From Astrocystis sublimbata (lineage: Eukaryota; Ascomycota; Sordariomycetes; Xylariales; Xylariaceae), in NCBI GenBank assembly GCA_022453515.1, contig JAJNNY010000008.1, forward strand, positions 310,001-374,000: a DNA stretch of 64,000 nt, given 5' to 3'. The notes beneath the pieces were generated by a model, which was given only the letters and a program-made list of their open reading frames with translations, was not told the origin of the DNA and did not search any database. Of the stretch, positions 1 to 11,999 are shown piece by piece (position 1 is the stretch's first letter; every line of letters starts with the position of its first letter). The position numbers were made by a program, and so were the translations under genes.

Positions 1-2416
1 ATATATCTGATTCCACTTTAGCTGAGATTGAAGCTGAGCTCGGCGGTCCGGACCTGACTAGCTGGTGGGTATTCTTTTTTATTTTTCTCGGTTGATGCCC
101 GTAGTGAAGCACCCACCAATCGGAAGGCTGTCCGTGAAAGTCTCCTAGATGATCGCCCACCTAGCGCCGACCAATTGTGAGGGCGATGTCAGGCTCATTG
201 ACGACTTCAACCCACTAGACTACACAACTTGGCCGTGTCATTGGTAGTTGTCGAAGATGCGCACTCCCTGTGCAAAAGTCCGGGCAAGTTTGCTGTTCTT
301 CTGCGGTGCTTACGAGTAATAAGAAGGGATATGCCTGCCTCGTAATCAAACGATGCGGACAACTGGAGGCTTTAGTCCAGCGCAAAGTGCTGCCGACTGG
401 CCTCGACTGGCTCTATTGATGCATGCATGTCTACGGCACAGCACAGCTGAGCCCGACAGGGCGGTTTACCTATGTAGTAGAAGCCCCACGATGCGTGTCC
501 GTGCGAACTGTCGATTTGCCCTGGTTTACTGTGAGCGGGTCTCGACTGGAACAGGCGTTCATGTTCCCACGCAAAAGTGCATATATGTCTAGGATTACCC
601 TTATGCTTGAGACTATCGATCAGGTCCTAAAACTACATATACGTGGCTTGTTGATGTTGGACGCCCAAATTCGCCGACCAAGAGGGTCAAGCCAAAGTAT
701 CACGTAGTGATAACCAAACAGCCAAGAAGCCAAGTTGTCTTGAACCTCATCAGCAAAGCTGAATCGTCCCTTGCATTTCGAGTTCAAGTAAAAGGCATGG
801 CAAAGGAGGAAACGGCTTAATCGGAACTCTTGTCTGTAATAGCGGAGTTGGGTCACGTTAGGGCCGGATTTTGCCGAACTTCTTCTTCTGGCGCCCTCCG
901 TAGCAATTGCGGGCTTGGGTCTTTTAAAAGAAAATGGATGGATTTGGTCGTCTATGAGGAGTGGCATGAGAAGGGGGGAACCCCCCAAATTTTGACTTTG
1001 TACATGAGAGCTACCCATTTCATCTAGGTTGTAAGACATACGCAGATAATCATGGTTCGCACCCTGTCTGAGACATACAGAAGCGTTAGTTTCATACAAA
1101 CGTTTCGTTGCTTCTGTTCTTCATATAACGCAAATATGAGACACAAATACAACAGCTTGAACTGGTTCAAAATGAAGGACAAGTTCTTCGTACCAGCACA
1201 TATACATGCCAATTTGCATGAGCTGGGCTTATTGGATTTGATTCGAAGGAGGCTTGCTTTCCACCGCCGTGTCCAGCTCCGGTAATTAATTGTACTGGTA
1301 TCTGCAAAAGCCTCCGTCGTTTTGCTATCGATAAAAGCCTTTGGCACGATTTCATTTTCTTTCCTCCAACCTCACCTGACAATATCAGGTAAACCTACCG
1401 CTAGCATATAAGATAAATGAGATTTCCATACTACAAAACTTTGGCCATGTGTTCTAGATGTCTAGAACTTGGACCTAGTTTAGCCTAGAAGTAGCCTCCG
1501 TCAATATCTATTCTGATGTTCTATCGGCCCGAATCAGTGCGATGTCTCTTACTCATCGAACTAAAATGAGATAAACACATCCGTTTGTATCTCGGAGTTG
1601 ATACGAACGGCGACTTGGGGAAGCTCAAGATGAGATTTATAAGTCGGCATTTCTGACTTTACAGTCCAACACCACCTAGTTTGGGAGCTTCTACTATCTA
1701 AATTATATATTGAACATCTGGCCCCGTGACATGGTTAAATTGTCTAATACCAGTAGTAAGATGCCAGGAGTTTTAATGATATTCGAGGTTCACCTGGCGA
1801 CGATAAGTTGCATCGTCCATGTTTAGCCGTTCAGGTACCGTTGCATACATGGCACGACAATCCATTATACACCTACTTGGGCCTGCTTGTAAAAACTGCA
1901 ATTGCTAACAATATGAAACCCGCTTATCATGAAATGAGACAATGATAGAGGTACCTAGTAAGTCCCATGATGTCTCAATTTAAGCGTGGCGCTACCCCAT
2001 GCGTTTGCCTCATCTCATCACGAGATTTGGAGTTTCATCCCAAAGGCCGCAAACTCAGTAATGCCTGGGCACAGGCTTGGTACGCGGTAATCAGTTCAAG
2101 TGAGGTCTACCGTCGGTCTAGAGTATCTAGACAAGGGAAATGGATAGGTACTACATCTGATTATATTGTGAAATCGTGGTCGCATCAGAGATCATGTGTA
2201 CCTGGGTGCCTAGTCCAATAGCAATGGCAAAAAGAATGGTATTGCAAGAGCTTCAGCCTTCTTACGAGACCTCTTATACAATAAACGCAGACCTCCTAGC
2301 TTCAAGGCCTTTCAGTGACTCTCAGCGACTCTCTCAGCGTTGCGCAGCGCTTTCCATACAAGCGAGTCGTTCAAGGAGCGTCAAGTACCTCCCACCCCCC
2401 ACCCCCCTCCCCCCTC
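1..2416. other. Intergenic region, left edge
   Basis: No open frame here resembles a known family and none has a believable start and splice context. Composition is moderately AT-rich. A C-rich run at about 2391-2416 lies just past the stop of the neighbouring minus-strand gene. A TACCTAG-type motif occurs near 1950. I see no RNA gene or mobile element. Confidence 0.5.
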
Positions 2417-2997
2417 TCACCAATGTCTCTCGGAAATCTCCACCTCATTGACATTAACCCCCTCCTTGAACCATCTTTCCGCATCCTCAATCTTCACATC
2501 ATTCCCACTCATCTGCCTCTTCCTCATCAGACCGTTGGCCGCAAAAGTCCAGTCCTCAAGGCCGTACGTGCGCCACCACTGGCCGTCCGCATCGTGCCAC
2601 TCGTACCAGAACTGCACGGCGATCTTGTCGTCGCTGAAGGCGAAGAGCTCCTTGCGCAGACGGTACCCTTGCTCGCGCTGCCATTTGCCCGTCAGGAAGG
2701 TGACGATCTCGTCGCGGCCTTGGACGAAGGTGGAGCGGTTGCGCCAGATGCTGTTGGGCGTGTAGGCTAGTTTGATCTTCTCGGGGTCTCTGGTGTGCAT
2801 GGTCAGTAATAGCTATGTTGACAGTTGTGGGAGAGCTATGTTTGGTGCGGTTTAAGTGAGATGGGGTAACGATGTTAGGTGGTGAGGAGATGAAGGGCGT
2901 ACTTGGTGTTCCACGCATCTTGTGCGGCTTTGACCTTGATCTGCGCCGTCTCAGCTGTGAAGGGTGGGTAAGGTGGTCGTCCCTGGTTGGAAGCCAT
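2417..2997 (-). CDS. DUF1348 / NTF2-like (SnoaL-fold) small protein
   Basis: Two exons (2903-2997 and 2417-2789) with a 113-nt GT-AG intron encode 155 residues. The join restores the reading AWNTKDPEKIKLAYTPNS, which is characteristic of the DUF1348 family in the nuclear transport factor 2-like superfamily. It continues with WRNRSTFVQGRDEIVTFLTGKW and an Arg/Glu-rich middle, and ends near WFKEGVNVNEVEISERHW. The family is a cone-shaped alpha+beta fold, usually about 150-160 residues, found in fungi and bacteria. Its reaction is not known with certainty, so I assign only the fold. There is no signal peptide or membrane segment, so it is probably cytosolic. The start was chosen because it begins the conserved N-terminal exon (MASNQGRPPYPPFT). 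It stands alone, with more than 2 kb of non-coding DNA on both sides. Confidence 0.88.
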
Positions 2998-5220
2998 GTT
3001 GGGGTCTTGAAAATTAAGTTGCGTTGTTGGATTCTGTGAGGTGGAGAGGATTCGTTCACAATGAGATCAGGTCGTTCAAAGGCTGATGCTACTGGTGCAG
3101 AAGTTGTATCATTGGATGCAGACTCTCAGACTCTAATATAGGGAACCATTGAATTAACATTCACTCTACTATGTGTACAAACCCGGCATATTTGGATATT
3201 GTCTTGCCCATTCGCCGGCTATTTTCACGGCATCTCGAGACGCCGTAGAGACAAACGCCGACCGACTGCGTGCCGTGCCGTTGACGGCCGGATGATTGAG
3301 CGGGGAATGACACAGGCGGCGATTGCTCGGGTTGATTCGGAGCTTCAGCTTCGCCTCAACACCATTACGGCATCTGATTCCAATTCTGACTCATCTCGAC
3401 GAGATGTTGATCCGTTTCTCACTTCCGCGGCGATTATGCCTAGCACGCGTTGCCTCACAGTTTTCAGGATTAACCTTTATGCATGCCAGGCTCGCCATCA
3501 TGTATCGGGCAGCGTCGCCCATGAAGCTTGTTTTAAGTATAAAGTCCAAAATGCAGGTAAGACGTGCAGGCTACCCTGCAGCCTTCCGCACGCAGGCATG
3601 CAGACAGACTTCCTTGGTAAGGGGACGGGAGGGGAAAGAAATCCGACACAATATTCGACGATGCAGCTTGAAGAGTGATCAATTATTCTGCAGTAGGTGC
3701 ACTGGAGACATATGTAAACAATGCAATCGAGAAACCCTCAGCTGAATTCAAATCTTGCTGAGCCTCATTACGTAGCACGCAACAAATGCGTGTTCAGAAC
3801 ACAAATAGTAGCTCGGAAAAACGCCGCATTCCACCAAGTTCTAAGTTCCAAGTTGTTGTGTGATCCGCCCTCGGCGGAAGCCGTAATGCCGAGCAAGGTT
3901 ATGAAAACAGGCTCGACAGGTAACAGGTACTGTACTAGTAGGTACTGTAGGTACAAACTCAATTATTTGGCTTTGACAGAATTCCAGTATTTGCATGCGA
4001 GTAAGCAATTGATGGATGAAACGTACTCGTAGGCCCAGACGAGCGAGGGCTGATTTCTTTGTCCTGGTCGCTTCATCTATCTGGTTGGCGCGATAGATCG
4101 ACAGAGTGCATTGCTTCCATGGTCTTCCATGTCACCCGTTCATTCTGGTTGATTTGAATTTTCTGTGGCCCCGTAACGTAACGCGTATCTGGATGCGGGA
4201 GGACCCTTGGATCAACGGAGCGGCAGGGCAGTACCTAGGTAAGGTATCAGATTGGCGTTGGCGGGAAGCTCGGGGCCGACTTAGGCGATGAGGGAACCTT
4301 GATAGGCACTGGACTTGCTGTTCGAAGTAGGTGGTTCGGTAGATGTTGTCTTGGGGTGCCAACGTGTCACTTTCTGTCAGGTACCGTTGGTCCCTTTGCT
4401 GCAGCTAGCTTAGCTAGAGCAAGTACATAGGTAACATCTGCAATTTGCCTGCCTGGATCTGCTTGTCTGTGATAGATGCCTGTGGAGGGGGCCGAGGGGC
4501 TTGGTTCCCACCACAGACGTCAATCGCGACGTTTGCCTTACTGTACTCTGCTGCGCTTTCCTCCATCGGGCGCCGGAGATCGGGCGCGGGCGCCGCAGCA
4601 GACCCCACCTAAGCTTCTGGTCGCAGCCCCGCCATGATGCACTTGCCAGCCATCGAGCACACCACCCGAGGCCCCCCCGAGCCACCATACCCCGCCGTGC
4701 CCGCCGCCTACGCTGTACCTACTGCCCTCGTCTGTTACTATGCCACCTACCTGCATGTACCTCGCTAGGTTACCCATTGCCCAGCGAGCCCAGTAACTAA
4801 ACCTGCAAGCTCAGCAGAATCCTTGGGTGACGCGATAACGCCCGAAAATGACTGACTAAGCTAGGGGTCTTTTGACACCCTAGATGCTACCTCCTGGGCA
4901 CCTAGGTTGTTGATTTATGTGTTACAGCCTGCATGATACACATGCCTACAGGAGATCCAGTATTTGTGTTTGTTGCCGTTGCACAGCTCTTACTGTGAAA
5001 GTGAATTGAAGCAGGCACGCAGACCCCACCTGCACCATCCCACCTGCTTGCTCGTAGATATAATAAGTCGGCCGGCTACGCTCCTCGTCAGCACTCTCTC
5101 TCTTTCCAATCATTCCTCCAACCAAACCCAAGATACCCCCAAAAGATACCCATCCCAAACCATCTTCTCTTTTCCCACCAACCACCCATCCACTCCATCA
5201 ACCAAACACAAACCGCTACA
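2998..5220. other. Intergenic region between DUF1348 gene and peroxiredoxin gene
   Basis: About 2.2 kb without a recognisable gene. Several short open frames exist on both strands but none has family resemblance or a coherent exon structure. The right end is the pyrimidine-rich promoter and leader of the peroxiredoxin gene. A TACCTAGGTA motif sits at 4232-4241. Confidence 0.5.
5059..5066 (+). promoter_or_regulatory. TATA-like element of peroxiredoxin gene
   Basis: The sequence TATAATAA lies about 155 bp upstream of the peroxiredoxin ATG. It is followed by a CT-rich then CA-rich leader with no ATG, typical of strongly expressed genes in filamentous fungi. Its role is inferred from position only. 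Confidence 0.4.
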
Positions 5221-5786
5221 ATGGCTGCCCTCAAAGCTGGTGACTCCTTCCCCGCCGACGTGAGCTTCCTCTACGTCAAGCCCACCCCTGAGACCGCCGA
5301 GATCACCGCCTGCGGCATGCCCACCAAGTACGATGCCAGCGCCGAGTTCGCCAACAAGAAGGCCGTCATCGTCTCCGTCCCCGGTGCCTTCACCCCCACC
5401 TGCCAGAACACCCACGTTCCCGGCTACATCAACAAGCTGAGCGAGCTCAAGGCCAAGGGCGTCGACCAGGTCGTCGTCATTGCCTTCAACGACCCCTTCG
5501 TCCAGGCTGCCTGGGGCAAGGCCAACGGCATCAAGGACGAGTCCATCGTACGTTCTAGCTTCTATATCACCACCATGATGACGGAAACGAATGCTAACCG
5601 TGTGGCCATTAGATCTTCGCTACCGACAACGAGGCTGCTTTCTCCAAGACCCTGGGCTGGACCCTGGGCCCCCGCACTGCCCGTTACGCCATCGTCGTCG
5701 ACAACGGCAAGGTCACCTACGCCGAGAAGGAGGCTGGTGGTGACGTCGGTGTCTCCGGCGTCGACGCCGTCCTCGCCGCTCTATGA
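5221..5786 (+). CDS. Peroxiredoxin, Prx5/Asp f 3-type (thioredoxin-fold peroxidase)
   Basis: Exons 5221-5547 and 5613-5786 flank a 65-nt intron and encode 166 residues, the usual length of the Prx5/AHP1 group. The enzyme reduces hydrogen peroxide and alkyl hydroperoxides using a cysteine thiol. The peroxidatic Cys61 is in PGAFTPTCQNTHVPGY, matching the PxxxTxxC signature. Cys31 (ITACGMP) matches the second conserved Cys of the Aspergillus Asp f 3 group and is a likely disulfide partner. Other family marks are VIAFNDPFVQAAWGKANG and, after the intron, FSKTLGWTLG and RYAIVVDNGKVTYAEKE. The C-terminus is LAAL, so there is no canonical peroxisomal SKL signal and no signal peptide; a cytosolic site is likely. 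Codon use is strongly biased to C-ending codons, which suggests high expression. The ATG follows a long CA-rich leader. Confidence 0.95.
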
Positions 5787-6267
5787 ACGTCTCCGTCGTC
5801 GTCCCACACCACCTCCTACCCAACGCTTTCCCGCACCAAGCTTTAAACGCTAGACGGGATATGTGGACAGGGTACAACCACCTCATAGACATACGTCACA
5901 ATTAGACTAGACTAGACGGTGTAATGAATGAATGAAAAAACATGATACCAAAACCGCTTCAATCACCGACCACCTGTGCATCTGTGATCAATTGAGATGT
6001 TGTATTGTTGAGCGTTTTACAAAGAAGTTTTCGTTGGATCCTTGAACAATCTTATTAAGCACAGGTAATTAGCAAAGATTTTCGACCGCTGCAATTAGAA
6101 CAATGAACACTGCTAGCAAGTATTGTTACTCGATCGAGTATTAAGTAGGTGGTTTCCGCTCTCGCCTTACCAATAGTCTATCACAACCCAACTCACCACT
6201 AACAAGCAAATTTACCAAACTACCAAACTATTAAGATAACAACTACCATTCTCCAAATCCAACCACG
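5787..6267. other. Intergenic region with peroxiredoxin 3' end and a CA-rich leader
   Basis: This 0.48 kb holds the 3' untranslated region of the peroxiredoxin gene. Its right part (about 6180-6267) is a CA-rich, ATG-free leader before the orphan ORF, which looks like an ordinary fungal 5' UTR. Confidence 0.45.
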
Positions 6268-6879
6268 ATGCCTTGCGCTACTGGGAGAGAGATGAAATAT
6301 GAAGACCACTTCGTCGATAGAAATGCCTACGTAGGCTGTTTCATCCACCAAGCCCCAGGTATATATGAAGATGATGATGTCGACCTCGAGCTGAGCGTGT
6401 GGACCATAGACGATATCCTCATAGATATGGAAAATAACATGATTGACGACAGTATCATGATTCATATGCCCAGTTACGTCCAAGCGATCAGCACCCTTGC
6501 CGGCAGAACAGCGTCCGAGATCCTCGCCACTCAACAACCTATCAAAATGATGCACTTCATATTTGGCATCACCGCCATAAATGCAGACATCGCTAAGGAA
6601 TTCATAGACCTCGGCTGCTCCGACTTGGACCGGATTCGTACGATTACAGCGTTTGTGCACAGGATCCGTAATTTTGTTGAAAGACTCTGTGAGTGGATGG
6701 AGGATTGGGCGGAGATGGATCCTCTCGATCTCGATGTCCTCATAGAAGAGGCTCGCCACTTCCCCACGCAAGATGAGATTCTGGACCAGATCCCGCCTCC
6801 TTTAGAAGTTACCAGTAACAGAAAATTTCAGAATTTGAAATTCATTTGCGGGAGTGATAGATGGTGTCGGTATTTTTGA
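6268..6879 (+). CDS. Hypothetical protein, orphan, 203 residues
   Basis: A single uninterrupted frame of 203 codons starts in good context after a CA-rich leader (ACCACG before ATG). I recognise no family. The product is acidic, with Asp/Glu clusters (YEDDDVDLELS, EWMEDWAEMDPLDLDV), an Ile/Met-rich middle and a helical-looking centre (FIFGITAINADIAKEFIDL). There is no signal peptide or obvious membrane segment. A 183-codon antisense frame overlaps it, but that one ends in a low-complexity hydrophobic stretch and lacks a leader, so I favour the plus strand. The downstream DNA (6880-7100) is strongly AT-rich. It may be a lineage-restricted gene or a chance frame. Confidence 0.5.
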   Translation: MPCATGREMKYEDHFVDRNAYVGCFIHQAPGIYEDDDVDLELSVWTIDDILIDMENNMIDDSIMIHMPSYVQAISTLAGRTASEILATQQPIKMMHFIFGITAINADIAKEFIDLGCSDLDRIRTITAFVHRIRNFVERLCEWMEDWAEMDPLDLDVLIEEARHFPTQDEILDQIPPPLEVTSNRKFQNLKFICGSDRWCRYF

Positions 6880-7942
6880 TGTTAGATTAGATTATATACA
6901 TGAAAGAGTTCTTAAACAGATTAAAATTAAATTACACAATAGAGATATAAGAATATTAAAACGCATATAAGATTATTTACAGTAAATACTTTTATCTTCT
7001 TATTATTTATTGCAACAGACCGGGGCATTTGTGGGTGTCATTTATTTGATGCTTGATACACAGTCGAAAATGTTTATATAAATTTATTACCATTGGTTAA
7101 CCCTTAGGTCGTCATAGTATAGCTCCCTATTCATACATTCGGATGGGCAGAGAGGCAGATGTCAACCCCTTCGTGAACAGAGACGTAAGTAATGGCCAAG
7201 CATTGAGAGCTGGAGGCCAGATAGAAACACTTATGCCGAGAGCCCAGCTACTTTGGTCGTAGCCCAGACGGCATTTGCGGTGATTGCGATGACGAGATTT
7301 TATTGTCCGCAGGTCAGTGCTCAGATGACTAGATACATAGAGTAACGGGATAAAGGGGTAGGATGTTCAAAGCCCTGTCATGAGATAGCATCCAATTATC
7401 TACCTTTGGGTCTACAAATTCCGCATTGCGAAGATCGCGTCTTATGCAGATACCTGTTTGTAGGTGGACTGGAAATGTACTTCATATATTTCACGCAGGG
7501 TCGGAGGCTTTCAAGTCGCTCGCAATGTGCCGGTCGAGGATATCACATGTACAAATGATCCAGTCAAGATTAGGTAGGAACCTGGCATTTCATGAGCTAC
7601 CGGGAGAAGATCGCGCGCGCTCTCATTACCTACGAGAGATGATGCGTTGTGTTTCATGCAAACCGCCCCAAACCGAGGTCTGTATTCATGATTGAGCTGG
7701 TTCGTATAGGCCGAAATGACAAAGTCGAGGTTTTAAAATTTCCCACCCAAGACGCCGCCAGACACATGTGATAGAATGTTCCATAAACCATTCCTGCCTT
7801 TCCATCGCAATGTCATCTACTGGTCGACCAAACCAGTCACAACGCATAACACGAAGTTCTTCGCTCTCGCTCTCTGCCCGAATCGTCCGTCCCGTCATCA
7901 AGTTGCTTAATCAGGAAATCGTAGGCAATCCATATTGTTGAT
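6880..7942. other. Intergenic region, AT-rich at left
   Basis: About 1.06 kb with no supported gene. 6880-7100 is clearly AT-rich (many TTTATT/ATAAAT runs); the remainder is ordinary. The rightmost part is the 3' region of the eL24 gene. Confidence 0.5.
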
Positions 7943-8880
7943 TTATCGGGTGTTGGCCGCAACCTTCTGTTGGGCGCCCTTAGAGCTCTGCTTGCCGACG
8001 ATGCGCTGGGTCTGGCCCTTGCTAGCGGCGACCTTCTTGGCCTTGTCGGACTTCTTGGCGGCGGCGGCCTCGGCCTTCTTCTCCTTGCTCTCCTTGATGG
8101 CTTGGGCACGGGCGGCTGAGCGAGCCTCGGGGCGCATGGATCGCTTCTCCTTGATCACATCGAGAGAGGCACCGACGATAGCACGCTGGGCCTTGACGGT
8201 ACGGCGTGTGCGCTTCTTGGCGGCTTCCTGTTATGGATGTCAGTGACCGTCGCTTATCGTTTCCATTTCTCTTGTTGGCCTGATGCCGTCCCCCACGTTC
8301 CGTGAATGATGGACATCTTTTGATAAAGCAGATCCCCCAATAGTCTTGCGCATCTGATCCTTATCGACGGGAGACGAGAGAGCGGAGAGGAATGAGTTGA
8401 TGTCGTACCTCGGTGATACCCTTGCGGTGTTGGCGACGGAAGAGAACAGTCCACGAGATGCGACGGGGGTTCTTGCGCTGGAGGAAGAGCGACTCTGACT
8501 TGCCGTTCTGGAAACGGAAGATCTTGCTGTCACCTCGGATGTAGAGCTTACCCTACAATTCAATTTCGCGTCAGTACAGGCCCACACAGCGACAACAGAG
8601 GGGTGACTCGGCCGTCACAACGTTCACGCATAGGTCTCGGCATCGCAACGGTCGGGTCGATTGTGGCCCCCCTTGCGTATCCTGTAGAATCGTAATTGTC
8701 GTGTCTCGATCTCTCGAAAATTGCCACCGTCTCCCAATTCCACGACCCAGTTGCGATGACGAAAGACTCGAATGCGATCGGTTGTGACGGTTCGTGCACG
8801 AGGTGGTAAAGGCGGGCGGAGGAGTGTACCTTGCCAGGGTAGATTCTCTGGCCAGAGAAGGAGTCGTCGTAAGTTCTCAT
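7943..8880 (-). CDS. rpl24: 60S ribosomal protein eL24 (L24)
   Basis: Three exons (8830-8880, 8409-8552, 7943-8227) encode 159 residues. The start [20 protein letters not shown] and the following [20 protein letters not shown] match fungal eL24 closely; then come [20 protein letters not shown] and a Lys/Ala-rich C-terminal helix. eL24 sits at the subunit interface of the large ribosomal subunit and forms an intersubunit bridge. Both introns (277 and 181 nt) are long for this window, as is common for fungal ribosomal protein genes. The gene is head-to-head with TAD1, sharing about 450 bp of upstream DNA. Confidence 0.97.
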
Positions 8881-9332
8881 GATGACGGTTGGTGGTGCTG
8901 AGAACTTAGGTCGGCTGTGGTGGTTAGTATTGTCGTTGTTGTTGGGATTACGGAGGAGGCGGCTCAAAGACGGAACCTGGCGTTGCTCGAATTTCGAAAT
9001 CTCCAAAGTGCGCGTGCAATTGTGGGCTGCTATGACTAAGCACAGCACGAACTCACCAGCTGCCACCAGCCCCGCCCTTAGGGTCGGTTCGTTTCTCGCT
9101 TTGTAGCTGTGGCTTGCGCGCGCAACCCCAGAGCGGATGTGTGGCTGGCGAGTGGGGACCCATGTCATGACCTTGGATGCCGGTCTTACATAATACCTGT
9201 CGTCCTAAGTACTACCTAGAGCAGACTAACCAACATTTGTACATATTCTCAATACCAGGCGGAGGATCATATATGAATTCTGGATGTTCCAGGTGATCAA
9301 CTAGGCTTTAAAATAGAAATGTATTCCATGAC
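8881..9332. promoter_or_regulatory. Shared divergent promoter region, eL24 / TAD1
   Basis: 452 bp separate the divergent start codons of eL24 (minus) and TAD1 (plus). The sequence TTAGGGT at 9078-9084 matches a telobox-like core and lies about 200 bp upstream of the eL24 ATG. Functional use of the site is inference. Confidence 0.45.
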
Positions 9333-11201
9333 ATGACCGTCAAGGCCGACCTTATAGCATCTCTGGTGCAGCAAGAATTCGATAAGTTGCCAGCTAAGCG
9401 CAAGCCTGGCGTTCGTGACAATGGCCTCCGTGAATGGGTGCCCCTGAGCGGAATTGTCGCCGAAGGTATCTATCCATCTCTATTTTCCGTTTCCAACGGT
9501 CTTTGTATCATACAGTCAACTCTCACATGTTATCAGCTGCTAACCTGGTTTGTAGAAAGAGATGGCACATTGACTTGCCTATCACTGGCGTACGTTTTTC
9601 TCCATGGCTTACAAAGTATACTTCCACTAAAACTACGAGTTGAGCAGAACGGGCATGAAATGCCTCCCCTCTTCAAAGATCCAGGAGGCACAAGGCAACG
9701 TCTTACACGACTGGCATGCCGAAGTCCTTGCCATCAGAGCATTTAACTGCTTTGTGCTGGACGAGTGTCGGGGCCTGGTGAGCGGGTCGAGGACCGCTTC
9801 TAAATTCATACGGCATCGCTTCATCTCTGAGAATACTGATGGCAATGACAATGGAGATGGGTATGTGGATGTGGATGTGAATATGAACCATTGGCATGGC
9901 CAACCTTTTACGTGGAGAGATGATGTGCTGCTGCATATGTACTGCTCCGAGGCTCCTTGTAAGTCTCACCCTCTGCAAATGGGCTTCGTTGTAGTTTTCT
10001 CAGTCCCAACATGCCACCTCCACAAGAAATACCAAGGCTGACACTATATATAGGCGGAGATGCGAGCATGGAACTCACAATGGCGTCCCAAGAGGACGCA
10101 ACACCCTGGGCCATTCCGGCCCAGGAGAAAAGGTGTTCCCCTAACCTTACCTCTCCACCTTTCCCCCCAACTGCTACCATCTCCGCAGACCCAGAGGCCA
10201 CTCTCCTGGGACGAGGTTACTTCTCCCACCTCGGCATTGTCCGCCGCAAGCCGTCGCGCGGCGACGCGCCCCCAACCTTATCCAAATCTTGCTCGGATAA
10301 ACTCTCCCTGCACCAATGCACGTCCCTCCTCTCCTCGCTGACGTCGCTTCTCGTGAGCCCAGAGCACGCTTACATCTCGACGCTGGTGCTTCCGAGCGCG
10401 CAGTACAGCGCGTCGGGGTGTCGGCGGGCTTTCTCGGACGGGCTTAACCATAGCCGTAGCGAGAGAGGAGGAAATGAGGAAGCCCGTATGGCACCCCTCG
10501 CTTCAAGTCAATACCAACACCGAGAAGACGGTAGCAGCATTGGTGGTGGTGGCGGCGGGTACGCCTTCCGCCCCTTTGTCGTCGAGACGACGGATCTCGA
10601 GTTCATATTCTCGCGTCGAGCTGCCGCGCTACCTCCTCAACCATCATCTCCCTCTCCCTCTCATACCTCCTTGTCCTCCACCAGCCCCAAAGTCAAAATA
10701 ACACCCAGCCCCCTCTCCACAGCTCACACGGCCTCTTCCCGCACAGAAACCACCCTCAACGGCGTCTTGCAAGGCCGTAAGGCCTCCGCGGCCTCCCTCG
10801 CCGGCGCAAGCTTCGCCAGCCGTCGACGGACGTGGGCTCTCGCGTGCGAAGTGGCCGAGCTCCTTGAGATATCGTCGTCACTATCAAAGTCATCTTACAC
10901 GCAAGGTTTGCACACCCTATTTATCCAAAAGGCGCTCCTGGGCGTATCGAATCCAAGCAGGCCCCAGAAAACCAGCCGGGAGGAAAGGGAGGTAGATACC
11001 ACAACGGAGAAGAATGGACTAAAGACAGCGATGGAAGTGAGCGAATGTTCGGGACCCACGTACGCGCAGGTTAAGGGTTGCGCGCTACTGGGTCCCCGGA
11101 AACGCATGAAAGAGGTCGCGAGACGGGAGGCGTTGAAGGGTTGGGTGCGGAATCTGGGCGATGAGGATTTTTGGCTGCAAGGAAACAAGCTGAACGTTTG
11201 A
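9333..11201 (+). CDS. tad1: tRNA-specific adenosine deaminase (Tad1/ADAT1 type)
   Basis: Four exons (9333-9465, 9556-9589, 9648-9958, 10054-11201) give 541 residues. Tad1 deaminates adenosine 37 of eukaryotic tRNA-Ala to inosine. The A_deamin zinc site is visible: HAE at residues 79-81 (zinc ligand His and proton-shuttling Glu), PCG with Cys160, and SCSDK with Cys239 as third ligand. GTGMK-like ATGMKCLP precedes the HAE segment, as in the family. A stretch between HAE and PCG (about residues 95-150) is Asp/Asn-rich with a short repeated YVDVDVNMN pattern. Residues about 310-420 include Gly- and Ser/Pro-rich low-complexity insertions, so the protein is longer than yeast Tad1 (about 400). The second exon is only 34 nt. 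No targeting signal is evident, so it probably acts in nucleus or cytosol. Confidence 0.93.
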
Positions 11202-11999
11202 ATACTTACCAGAGCTCGTTGAGTGATTAAATTCTACCTAGTATATGGGCTAGATGGCAGAGACACGAGTTAGAGCGTTGAAACAAATACTTGCGGATTA
11301 CTCCAGACGGGAATGGGCGCTTGCAAACGCCTTAGTATCATTGCCTAACCTTGAAAGATAATAACAGGTTGTCTCAGTCCAAATCGGTTTGGCTTAGCCT
11401 GGGACAATTCAGCAGGCATGTGCAAAGAAGCTGGCGAGTCCCCAGAGAGATTCACAACCTCAATTGGCAAGACGCAGCAGGATCAAACAAGCATGTGGTG
11501 CATTGTATCATTTTTTTCATTCATTTCTTGGATGGTCCGTGGCAGAAGTGGCGGCATGGATACACACACACATACAGCGTAGAAGTATCCTACTGTCAGC
11601 CAATGGCCAGTTCTCAAGACTACCACTACCCGGGGCAAGAAAAAAGACAACAACGGAGTGAATAAAATTAAAGCTTTGCCAAACTCCTTCGGTTGTCCCC
11701 GTAAAATTCATCCGTTATGTGCCTATGTCATGAGATGTGTTAGAGAAAAGAAAAAAGTATTCTCAGTCGTTCGGGCCTCATGATAAGATGCCAGTTAAAG
11801 GGCCCATTTTTTCTGTAATATGGTATCCTTTTCTCCGCTGCCTCAGATGTTCGTGTCTGGGTCGGGGGCCACGATACAATGCCAGATCAGATCACCATGC
11901 CATAACATGCCATGCCGTGTTCTCGTCAAGTCATATTCGGTGGGAGGTAGAGGTAATCAATCCATGTCGCGCGGGGACGTCTTGGGTGACGGGGAACGC
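11202..11999. other. Convergent intergenic region TAD1 / EGD1
   Basis: About 0.8 kb between the 3' ends of TAD1 and the NAC beta gene. I see no additional gene; it should hold the two 3' untranslated regions. Confidence 0.5.

Noticed and set aside
620..1099. 159-codon minus-strand frame at the left edge
   Set aside because: No recognisable family, no leader context and mixed composition; could be chance.
6220..6771. 183-codon minus-strand frame antisense to the orphan ORF
   Set aside because: No leader or family; the plus-strand frame has the better start context.
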